Assembly (NCBI GenBank): GCA_040235375.1
Contig: JBECKQ010000055.1
Span: 1 to 12,937, forward strand
Origin: JBECKQ01 sp040235375
Lineage (GTDB): Bacteria; Planctomycetota; Phycisphaerae; UBA1845
DNA length: 12,937 nucleotides
Direction of reading: 5' to 3'
Shown here piece by piece: positions 6,391 to 11,654 of the stretch (position 1 is the stretch's first letter; the number at the start of each line of letters is the position of its first letter). The notes under the pieces are model-generated. The model worked only from the letters and a program-made list of their open reading frames with translations. It ran no database searches and was not told the DNA's origin. Both the position numbers and the translations under genes were made by a program.

Positions 6391-7158
6391 CTATGCCTTT
6401 TGCAGCTCAGCGCCCAACGCGCTGAGCTTGCGGGCGAATTCCTCATCGTCGCCGTCGAACAGGCCGGACCGCCGCGACGGTCCGAGCGACCCCGAGCCGC
6501 CGGCAACTTTCGCGGTGAGCCTGTCCAGGTCGGAGCGCAGCTCCGCAATCATCGCTTCCCACTCGGCGGCGTGGCCGCGATCGGTAATCGACCGCTGGCC
6601 GTAGCCGGCCAGCTTGCCGGCCACGTAGTCTGTCACCAGCGCGTGCGGGTTTGCGCCCACGCTGACAAGGGAGATTTCGAGCAACAGCGCCTTCGTGTGG
6701 ACAAGCACGCCATCGGCGGATCGCCGCTGGCGTTCCTTCGGAATGAAGCCGACGGAGAGCGCCCGCTGTGCTCCGGAGAAGATCGCCGCGCCATGATCGC
6801 GGCCGACCTCAGTATCGATGATCTGGCCGATGCCCCACACCGGATTCTTCTCCGTCTGTAGCTCGATCGTCTTGCCGGCGACGGTGGACTTGCCGTTATT
6901 CAGCCGGTGCTGGTGACTGGCGAGCAGTACCGGGTTGCTCATGTAGACGTGGCGCAGCTCGTGAAACGCGCCGGCTTGGATGATCTCTTCGTCGTGGTCG
7001 ATCGAGTCATCGCTGGCGATGAACCGAAATTGTTTCTTTTCGGCGTCGAGCTTCTCCTGCGAGATGGCCGCCAGTGTCAAGCACACGTCGCCGAAGAGCT
7101 TGTCGTTGTCGCGCAGCGCGGGGATGCTGCCCCGGAAGTCCTTTATATGTACGATCAT
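6391..7158 (-). CDS. HK97-family prohead protease, 255 aa
   Basis: The N-terminal 180 residues match the prohead protease (peptidase U35/S78-like) pattern: FRFIASDDSIDHDEEIIQAG (residues about 45-63), then NPVLLASHQHRLNNGKSTVAG with the candidate catalytic His (82 or 84), VWGIGQI, ALSVGFIPKE with the catalytic Ser (135), and EISLVSVGANPHALV (161-175), the strongest signature. The C-terminal 60 residues are polar and helical (EWEAMIAELRSDLDRLTAKV) and may be a scaffold-like tail. The protease cuts the capsid delta domain during head maturation. Its ATG overlaps the stop of the upstream gene as ATGA, suggesting translational coupling, and the capsid gene follows directly, the standard order. 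Confidence 0.88.
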   Translation of the reverse strand: MIVHIKDFRGSIPALRDNDKLFGDVCLTLAAISQEKLDAEKKQFRFIASDDSIDHDEEIIQAGAFHELRHVYMSNPVLLASHQHRLNNGKSTVAGKTIELQTEKNPVWGIGQIIDTEVGRDHGAAIFSGAQRALSVGFIPKERQRRSADGVLVHTKALLLEISLVSVGANPHALVTDYVAGKLAGYGQRSITDRGHAAEWEAMIAELRSDLDRLTAKVAGGSGSLGPSRRSGLFDGDDEEFARKLSALGAELQKA

Positions 7159-7934
7159 GTTGACCGTCCTTTCCCTGTTCGCCGGAGCCGGCCGCCGAGC
7201 CGCTTGGCGATCTGCGCCGAAACCGCGTCGATATCCTCCTGCCGGGCCATGATGCGATTCAGGCGGGCGGCGAGCTTCTCATCGTCGATCGCTTCATTGG
7301 CGGCAACCGCTCGGCGCTCGCGAGCCGCGGCGCGGTCGAAACCCTGTTGCGTGTTCGCCTCGTGCGCCGGGTTGCGGATGGCCGCGAGGCAGAGGTTGAA
7401 CCAACGGCCGAACACTTCGCGCTCGATCCGCTGATCGGGCCGCGCGGCGATCTGCTGGCAGGCGAGACACCACACCGCGAATTCCGCCGGGTCAATGGGG
7501 TGCTCACTGGTCGGATCATCGTCGAGCGGTTCGGCGTCCGGGTCGGGTGCATCGTAGGCCGACACAAACGACTTGTTGGCTTCAAGCCAGGCGGTGGAAT
7601 CCGCATCGCCCGCGGCGGCCAGGCACTCGGCAACCTCGATCTGTTGTATGGCTTTGAAGTCGGCGAGAATGTTCCGGACTTCGTCGTCCGACAGGTCGGG
7701 ATACTCAGTCGGATCAAGTCCGTGCTCGATCAGCTCGCGCTGCTCTTGGCGGCGATACTCGCGCACTTCGGCATCGGTGACGATGATCCCGCCGCCCATG
7801 TGTTTGCCGGCGGGCGCTGGCGGACACCGGCCGTTGTCGAAATCGCTGCTGAGCAGCTCGCGGAAAGCGTCCGCAAAGCCCTTCAACTGCGCGGAGTCGG
7901 CGCTATTTGAGTTGTGTGCGCGCTTCCTGGGCAT
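7155..7934 (-). CDS. Unknown 259-aa protein upstream of the protease
   Basis: I use the ATG at 7934 (MPRKRAHN); a TTG three codons earlier is an alternative and the ribosome binding site is weak for both. The product is soluble, mostly helical and acidic, with no membrane segment. Visible parts: an N-terminal basic patch, VREYRRQEQRELIEHGLDPTE (about 57-77), an acidic linker near 127-150 (DAPDPDAEPLDDDPTSE), a CLAC pair within EFAVWCLACQQIAARPDQRI (151-170), and a C-terminal helix with Arg/Ala repeats. In many tailed phages the gene before the protease encodes the portal or a terminase subunit, but the length and motifs here fit neither: no Walker motifs, no portal signatures. It ends in an ATGA overlap with the protease gene and begins 45 bases after the repressor stop. 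Confidence 0.72.
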   Translation of the reverse strand: MPRKRAHNSNSADSAQLKGFADAFRELLSSDFDNGRCPPAPAGKHMGGGIIVTDAEVREYRRQEQRELIEHGLDPTEYPDLSDDEVRNILADFKAIQQIEVAECLAAAGDADSTAWLEANKSFVSAYDAPDPDAEPLDDDPTSEHPIDPAEFAVWCLACQQIAARPDQRIEREVFGRWFNLCLAAIRNPAHEANTQQGFDRAAARERRAVAANEAIDDEKLAARLNRIMARQEDIDAVSAQIAKRLGGRLRRTGKGRST

Positions 7935-7979
7935 TCTCCGCAATCCGTTGCGTGAGTGACACGAAATGACACTTATTCG

Positions 7980-8573
7980 CTATGTGCTGCTCGTGCTGGT
8001 CGGTGATCCGTCGCCGCCATCCTCGCGTTGCGACGCGTTCCGTGTGATCGGGCCGCCAGCCTTCATTTCCTCGAGCGCGTTCAAAAACGGCTTGATGTCG
8101 ATGTGATCTTCGGGCAAAAGCGCCTTGCGTGCTGCCGATTGAGCGGCCATTCCCCATGCGTGCGCCAAGTACGCAAGTTGAACGGTATTCAAATGCTGGG
8201 TCTGATCGAGGGCGCGAATGATCGCGGCAAGGTGTCCGAAGATGAGGTGTTGAGCTTCCGGCGAGTGCTGAAGATAGAAGGACGCGAGGTCGAAGAAGTC
8301 GCCAATGATACTGCGCACAGACGGGTACGCGTCGGAACTCAATAGCGTCTCCGGCGGGATCGATCCATCCTGCCCTTGGGTGTCGTCGAACAGCCAGTCG
8401 ATCGGCACTTCGAGGGCACGGGATAGCGATAGGGCTTTTTTGACGCTGAGGTTGGACCGCTGGCCAAGCGCCGTCGTGAGCGTATTGAGCGGCCATCCCG
8501 CCGCTTCTTCCACGTGGCGGTAAGAGAGACCGCGTGCTTCCACTATCGCCCTTACTTTTTGAGCCCACGTCAT
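7980..8573 (-). CDS. XRE/Cro-C1 family repressor-like regulator, 197 aa
   Basis: Residues 5-62 form a Cro/C1-type helix-turn-helix: VRAIVEARGLSYRHVEEAAG (helices 1-2), then WPLNTLTTALGQRSNLSVKKALSLSR and LEVPIDWLF, the usual ending of XRE domains. Residues 70-197 are helical with no recognisable LexA-type peptidase Ser-Lys pair, so RecA-induced self-cleavage is not indicated; the tail after 175 is Ser/Thr/Gly-rich and probably disordered. The gene starts next to a divergent control region with two dyads and a strong rightward promoter, the classic place for a lysogeny repressor. The ATG has GAGG only a base or two upstream, a poor site, so translation may be inefficient. It is read in the same direction as the protease and capsid genes, with a short gap, which is odd for a repressor. 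Confidence 0.8.
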   Translation of the reverse strand: MTWAQKVRAIVEARGLSYRHVEEAAGWPLNTLTTALGQRSNLSVKKALSLSRALEVPIDWLFDDTQGQDGSIPPETLLSSDAYPSVRSIIGDFFDLASFYLQHSPEAQHLIFGHLAAIIRALDQTQHLNTVQLAYLAHAWGMAAQSAARKALLPEDHIDIKPFLNALEEMKAGGPITRNASQREDGGDGSPTSTSST

Positions 8574-8618
8574 GCCTCATACGCTAGCAACCGAAACCCG
8601 CCATACAAGCGGGCGTGG

Positions 8619-8643
8619 TGGAAGTTGAAGCTTTTTACTTCCA
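8619..8643. promoter_or_regulatory. Candidate operator dyad 1
   Basis: TGGAAGT-N11-ACTTCCA is a perfect 7-bp inverted repeat; its centre contains AAGCTT, adding partial inner symmetry. It lies eight bases upstream of the -35 box of the rightward promoter and about 46 bases upstream of the repressor start. This is a suitable place for a repressor or activator dimer serving both directions. Confidence 0.45.
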
Positions 8644-8651
8644 GATTTCAG

Positions 8652-8680
8652 TTGACGCCTCAGAATCGACGATGTATAAC
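8652..8680 (+). promoter_or_regulatory. Strong sigma70-type promoter for the early operon
   Basis: TTGACG (-35, 8652-8657) and TATAAC (-10, 8675-8680) are separated by exactly 17 bases, each one mismatch from consensus. Transcription would start near 8687, leaving a leader of about 50 bases before the ATG at 8736, which has CGGAG ten bases upstream. This is the clearest promoter in the window and would drive the early genes towards the transposase. Confidence 0.75.
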
Positions 8681-8684
8681 ATCG
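8670..8684. promoter_or_regulatory. Candidate operator dyad 2, covering the -10 box
   Basis: CGATGT-ATA-ACATCG is a perfect 6-bp inverted repeat around a 3-base centre and contains the whole -10 hexamer. A dimeric helix-turn-helix repressor bound here would block RNA polymerase directly. The adjacent XRE protein is the obvious candidate ligand. Confidence 0.5.
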
Positions 8685-8735
8685 GTCGTATTCTCGTACC
8701 TGGAGCAGATTACGCTCTTCCGGAGCCGTTGTCAA

Positions 8736-9029
8736 ATGCTAAACGTGGTCAACATTACGAGAAAAGGTAAGCGGGGGAACGACGCTGAGGTTCTGGAGGT
8801 ATTGGAACAGCTGGCGGAAAAGCAGTGCTGCAGCGCCCACAGTGCCGCCGTCCTCTGTATCCGGTCCTCCCCACTCTTCAAGCTTGAACTGAGGCGGCTA
8901 AGGGCCGCGGGCCGGGCGATCAGTGTCGCGGCGCCTGAAGATGTCGCCGATTCGGCCGCCCAAGAGCCCGTCGAACAGCCGTCAAAGCCCCAAAAACGCG
9001 GCCGTAAACCCAAGGGAGGCAGCGCGTAG
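8736..9029 (+). CDS. Small early protein with basic AT-hook-like tail, 97 aa
   Basis: The frame is open upstream, but the promoter at 8652-8680 places the real start at the ATG at 8736, preceded by CGGAG. Residues 1-20 are basic and polar, 17-65 look helical (EVLEVLEQLAEKQCCSAHSA; LELRRLRAAGRAIS), 66-85 are an acidic/Pro linker, and the protein ends PQKRGRKPKGGSA, resembling an AT-hook (RGRKPK against the canonical RGRPKK). The first gene of the early operon in Mu-like phages is often a small DNA-binding regulator (Ner), and this protein has the right place and size, but I see no clear helix-turn-helix. The next gene starts only two bases after its stop. Nucleic-acid binding is an inference from the tail. 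Confidence 0.75.
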   Translation: MLNVVNITRKGKRGNDAEVLEVLEQLAEKQCCSAHSAAVLCIRSSPLFKLELRRLRAAGRAISVAAPEDVADSAAQEPVEQPSKPQKRGRKPKGGSA

Positions 9030-9031
9030 CG

Positions 9032-9454
9032 ATGCCAGATCGGCCCGACAAGCGACGCCTCACGCCCGACGAAGAGGCAGTTGTCGCGCGCTGTGCTGAC
9101 GTGCTGGCGATCGACCTGCTGGTGCGATCCGGCCACGCGCCGGAAGCGGCACGCGAGCTGCTCGACAGGGCCGATGAGCGTGAGGTGGAGCTGGCCAACA
9201 ACCTGCACAGAGTCAAACGCCGGGTGTGGGCGCTGGCACTGGCGATCATAGCGGCCGCGCCCGATCGGGCGACGCGCGTGGCGGCCGTGGAAGAATCGGC
9301 GCGGCGCTGGCCGGGCTGCGCCGACCTCGTGCGGTCGGTGCTGCCGCTGGTGGACGCGATCGCCGACAGGCAGCTCAGCTTCACCGAATTCATCGAGACC
9401 GACCTGGACGCGGAGCGCGGCGTCGCGGGTCTGCTGGCAGGAAACGAGAAGTGA
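9032..9454 (+). CDS. Unknown early protein, 140 aa
   Basis: ATG with GGGAGG 12 bases upstream, inside the end of the preceding gene; the two are two bases apart and surely co-transcribed. The product is helical, charged at the start (RPDKRRLTPDEEAVVARCAD) with a middle hydrophobic helix (VWALALAIIAAAPDRATRVA, about 68-87) flanked by charged residues, so probably buried rather than membrane-spanning. The C-terminal part is acidic (FTEFIETDLDAERGVAG). No domain recognised. Mu-like elements often carry several small unknown proteins between the early regulator and transposition genes. It is followed by the 347-bp structured gap. Confidence 0.72.
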   Translation: MPDRPDKRRLTPDEEAVVARCADVLAIDLLVRSGHAPEAARELLDRADEREVELANNLHRVKRRVWALALAIIAAAPDRATRVAAVEESARRWPGCADLVRSVLPLVDAIADRQLSFTEFIETDLDAERGVAGLLAGNEK

Positions 9455-9480
9455 CACGACGCGGCACAACATTGGCCTTG

Positions 9481-9782
9481 ACGGCCGGCGGCGTATCCTG
9501 CAACGCCGGCCGTGCTTCATTGTTCGGTGGCGGCCGTGAGCAGCTCGCAGTTACCCCGGTGCCGTCCAGGCACGCGCCGGGAGCCGCAATCGCTGGCCGC
9601 CAAACTCCTTTGCGGCAACGGAGCCCGTCCGGTGTGCGCCGGGCGGGCTCCGGCCGTTGGCAATCACCCACACGCGGCACGTGCCGCCGTGTGGCACTCG
9701 ATACGCAGTGCGGGCGGTATTTGTGTCCCCGAAGAAAGGTTCCGAGACCTATGTGTTGACGGCCGCCCGCACTGCTTCTTTT
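9481..9782 (+). ncRNA. Candidate structured RNA: nested stems ending in a U-run
   Basis: A 347-bp gap in the early operon holds successive exact or near-exact inverted repeats: ACGGCCGGCG/CGCCGGCCGT (9481-9490 with 9504-9513); TGGCGGCC/GGCCGCCA (9528-9535 with 9595-9602), enclosing CCCGG-TGCC/GGCA-CCGGG (9555-9581); a 13-bp stem with tetraloop GTGC including T-G wobbles (9621-9650), extended by CAACG/CGTTG (9616-9620 with 9655-9659); a near-complete 27-base palindrome (9668-9694); and a 13-bp stem (9705-9717 with 9763-9775) with an inner AGGT/ACCT hairpin, followed by TTCTTTT. The terminal T-run indicates the plus strand. A 97-codon frame (GTG 9512 to 9805) crosses it, but it has mixed third-position base use and would have to code through every stem. 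I know no RNA family that it matches. Confidence 0.5.
9705..9782 (+). terminator. Intrinsic terminator-like stem with 45-base loop
   Basis: GCAGTGCGGGCGG and CCGCCCGCACTGC form a 13-bp perfect stem followed directly by TTCTTTT. The long loop contains a nested AGGT-TCCGAG-ACCT hairpin. It ends 20 bases before the next gene, so it would terminate or attenuate transcription from the early promoter, making genes from 9802 onward, including the transposase, dependent on read-through or antitermination. Confidence 0.5.
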
Positions 9783-9801
9783 GCATTGAGACGGTGAGCG
9801 G

Positions 9802-10182
9802 ATGAACGAATCACCAAAACCCCCGCACGAGCTGCTCGAAGGCATCCTCGCCGAAGTCCGCGAGATGAAGGCGGCAAACGAGCGGTTGCAGGCGGCGCTC
9901 GCGCGAGAGCAAGAGCGGCTCGAAGCGGGGGCCGAAGCACGGCAACGGGTCGAATTTCAGGCACGCCGCGAGCTGTTCGCGCTGATCCGCAAGCTGATCG
10001 CCGAATTCGGGGCCGAGGGGTTTGTCGCCACCGCGCCGGAGTTGCGCAGCGTCGGCCCGGCGATGCGCGAGCACCTGGGCGCACTCGCGAAAGCGATCGC
10101 CGCGGGCATGGGCTTCGGTGCCTACTGCGAAGCAGAATATGACGCCGCGCGCTGGCTGGAGCGCGAGGCGAAAACGGAGTAA
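9802..10182 (+). CDS. Coiled-coil early protein, 126 aa
   Basis: ATG with GGTGAG a few bases upstream. Residues 8-60 form a strong predicted coiled coil (LLEGILAEVREMKAANERLQ, then AALAREQERLEAGAEARQR) leading into a helix (ARRELFALIRKLIAEFGAEG). The C-terminal half (GPAMREHLGALAKAIAAGMG) is also helical and ends EYDAARWLEREAKTE. Probably an oligomeric accessory protein; no family recognised. It is the first gene after the structured gap and starts a second tight gene run to the transposase, with six bases to the next ATG. Confidence 0.75.
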   Translation: MNESPKPPHELLEGILAEVREMKAANERLQAALAREQERLEAGAEARQRVEFQARRELFALIRKLIAEFGAEGFVATAPELRSVGPAMREHLGALAKAIAAGMGFGAYCEAEYDAARWLEREAKTE

Positions 10183-10188
10183 CCGGGT

Positions 10189-10845
10189 ATGAAAACTGCA
10201 ACGCAAGAGCGGGCGATCCCCGAAGTAAACGAGCGCGTGCTCGCGATCCTCGATCCGTCCATGCTGCCGGAAGCGGAGCTGCCCACAACTCCGCTGACCA
10301 GCTTCTGGTATCGGGCGAACTGGGAGCCGATCGAAGTGGCCATCGCGCAAGGGCGGGTCGTGGTCCTCAGCGTCGAATCGGGCGAGCTGCACGCGGCGGC
10401 GACGGCGGCGCTGTTCTACACCGGCGGCAACCTGGCGTTTCGCCACGATGCGGCGCGGGCGCGGCTGTACCTGTACCGTCCGCCGCGAGCCGCGGAAGAG
10501 TCAACCGACGATGAAACGGCCGACGGCCAGGCGGACACGGACGGGGCGGCGGACATGCTGTCGATGCGCCTGTCGAACGCCGCTTTAATCGGGATCGAAG
10601 GCACGATCGCTATGCTGTCATTGGAGCAGCTATTCCGAACCGTCGAGGCATTGGCCACGAAGGTCGCGCCCGACAAGCTGCCCGAAATCGAAGCACACGA
10701 CGGCGATCGGGAATGGCTGGGCGGCGCACTGGTGGACTGTCTCGGAAGGCTGAGCGTGCCGTGCGCGTTGGCGGTCCGCAAGATGCTGAACGACAAGGCG
10801 GCGAACGGCGGCGACGACGACGGCGAATTCAGCCTGGCGGACTGA
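10189..10845 (+). CDS. Unknown early protein A of a paralogous pair, 218 aa
   Basis: Residues 45-98 (from WEPIEVAIAQGRVVVLSVES) align without gaps to residues 50-103 of the next protein, 15 of 54 identical, keeping W-E, A, G, V, SVE, A, G, A-x-R, A, L and Y. The alternation of hydrophobic residues suggests strands around GRVVVLSVE and RARLYLY. Residues 100-125 are an acidic linker (EESTDDETADGQADTDGAAD). The rest is helical (SLEQLFRTVEALATKVAPDK) with an acidic C-terminus. No known domain is recognised. It lies in the tight early gene run, 15 bases before its relative. A role with the transposase or in early control is possible but unproven. Confidence 0.78.
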   Translation: MKTATQERAIPEVNERVLAILDPSMLPEAELPTTPLTSFWYRANWEPIEVAIAQGRVVVLSVESGELHAAATAALFYTGGNLAFRHDAARARLYLYRPPRAAEESTDDETADGQADTDGAADMLSMRLSNAALIGIEGTIAMLSLEQLFRTVEALATKVAPDKLPEIEAHDGDREWLGGALVDCLGRLSVPCALAVRKMLNDKAANGGDDDGEFSLAD

Positions 10846-10860
10846 CGGAGCGGGCGGGCG

Positions 10861-11436
10861 ATGAACGGCGACGGTATCCAATACGTCGGGGAAAAGCCCA
10901 AGCGGCGGCAACGTCGCTGGCGGCCGCCCGCGGTGCCGAAGTTCATCATTCATTCGCCGACCGAGCTGCCCGCCCGCGGACGCGAGCGTGCTTTCGGCCT
11001 GGTGAAGTGGGAGGTCGTGGCCGCGGCCCTGGACCGCGGCGAGTGCGTGAGCTTCTCCGTCGAGCCGGCGGACTTCCTGGACCTGTGGCGGTACGCGGCA
11101 ATGAAGCTGGGGCGGCCGATCGCGGTGCGCTACTCGGCCGGACACAACACGCTGGCCATCTACCCGTTCGGTGACGACGCGGCCGGCGACGCCGGCGAAG
11201 GGCCGAACGGGCGCGATTTCCGCAACCGCATCCGCGAGCTGTCCGCGCGTCTGCTGATCGTGGCGGATGCGCTCGAATACGTCGAGGCGCGGGGCGTTCG
11301 CGGGCACGGCCGGGCGGAAGCGCTGGCGCTGTTCGTCGAGCAGCGCGGCCGGAGCTACCCCGCGGCGTTCGACGCCGAGCAGCTCGCGGGGTGGATTGAA
11401 TCCGTCGAACGCAACGAGCGCGAGGGGCGGCAATGA
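10861..11436 (+). CDS. Unknown early protein B of a paralogous pair, 191 aa
   Basis: The N-terminus is strongly basic (EKPKRRQRRWRPPAVPK, residues 11-27), which suggests nucleic-acid contact. Residues 50-103 (WEVVAAALDRGECVSFSVEP...) are the domain shared with the preceding protein. After a short acidic Gly loop, the C-terminal half is helical (NRIRELSARLLIVADALEYV; AEQLAGWIESVERNEREGRQ). The ATG has CGGAG about ten bases upstream. Its stop overlaps the next start as ATGA, so translation is likely coupled. Tandem duplication followed by divergence explains the pair; function unknown. Confidence 0.78.
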   Translation: MNGDGIQYVGEKPKRRQRRWRPPAVPKFIIHSPTELPARGRERAFGLVKWEVVAAALDRGECVSFSVEPADFLDLWRYAAMKLGRPIAVRYSAGHNTLAIYPFGDDAAGDAGEGPNGRDFRNRIRELSARLLIVADALEYVEARGVRGHGRAEALALFVEQRGRSYPAAFDAEQLAGWIESVERNEREGRQ

Positions 11437-11654
11437 AAGCCGAGACACAACCACGATGCGAAAGGCGGTCCGTCGCGAGCGACGTGTACACGCTGGGCGG
11501 GCTGCGCGCGAGCGTCGTGGACTACCTGGACGGCATCGCGTTCAACGCGCCGACGGCGACGATCCGCCGGGCGCTGCGATCGCTCGGCTGCAACAGCGCC
11601 GAGCTGGACGGCGAAGAGCACGGCGGACGGCTGAGAGGGCAGGCGACACGATGA
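11433..11654 (+). CDS. Small early protein, 73 aa
   Basis: The start and stop both overlap neighbours by four bases (ATGA at 11433-11436 and at 11651-11654), strong evidence that this short frame is translated in the operon and coupled to the transposase. Product: a basic Cys-containing start (MKAETQPRCERR), then VYTLGGLRASVVDYLDGIAF and ATIRRALRSLGCNSAEL, which could make a small helical bundle, and a Gly/Arg-rich end. The RRALRSLG segment has some look of a short helix-turn-helix, but too little is visible to call it. Confidence 0.65.
   Translation: MKAETQPRCERRSVASDVYTLGGLRASVVDYLDGIAFNAPTATIRRALRSLGCNSAELDGEEHGGRLRGQATR

Noticed and set aside
5312..6604. Plus-strand ORF of 430 codons
   Set aside because: It lies opposite the unmistakable HK97 capsid gene and the end of the protease gene; composition is that of an antisense shadow.
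9668..9694. The 27-base palindrome considered as a recombination or resolution site
   Set aside because: No recombinase gene is visible in the window and the palindrome fits better as one stem among the surrounding array.
9481..9782. Diversity-generating retroelement template or CRISPR array
   Set aside because: No reverse transcriptase, no variable-repeat partner and no regularly spaced direct repeats are present anywhere in the window.
9512..9805. Plus-strand 97-codon frame with eight cysteines ending in an ATGA overlap with the next gene
   Set aside because: The overlap and Cys content made it tempting as a zinc-binding protein, but it starts at a GTG inside a stem, has mixed third-position bases unlike its neighbours and runs through several exact inverted repeats. 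It is kept as the alternative to the RNA call.
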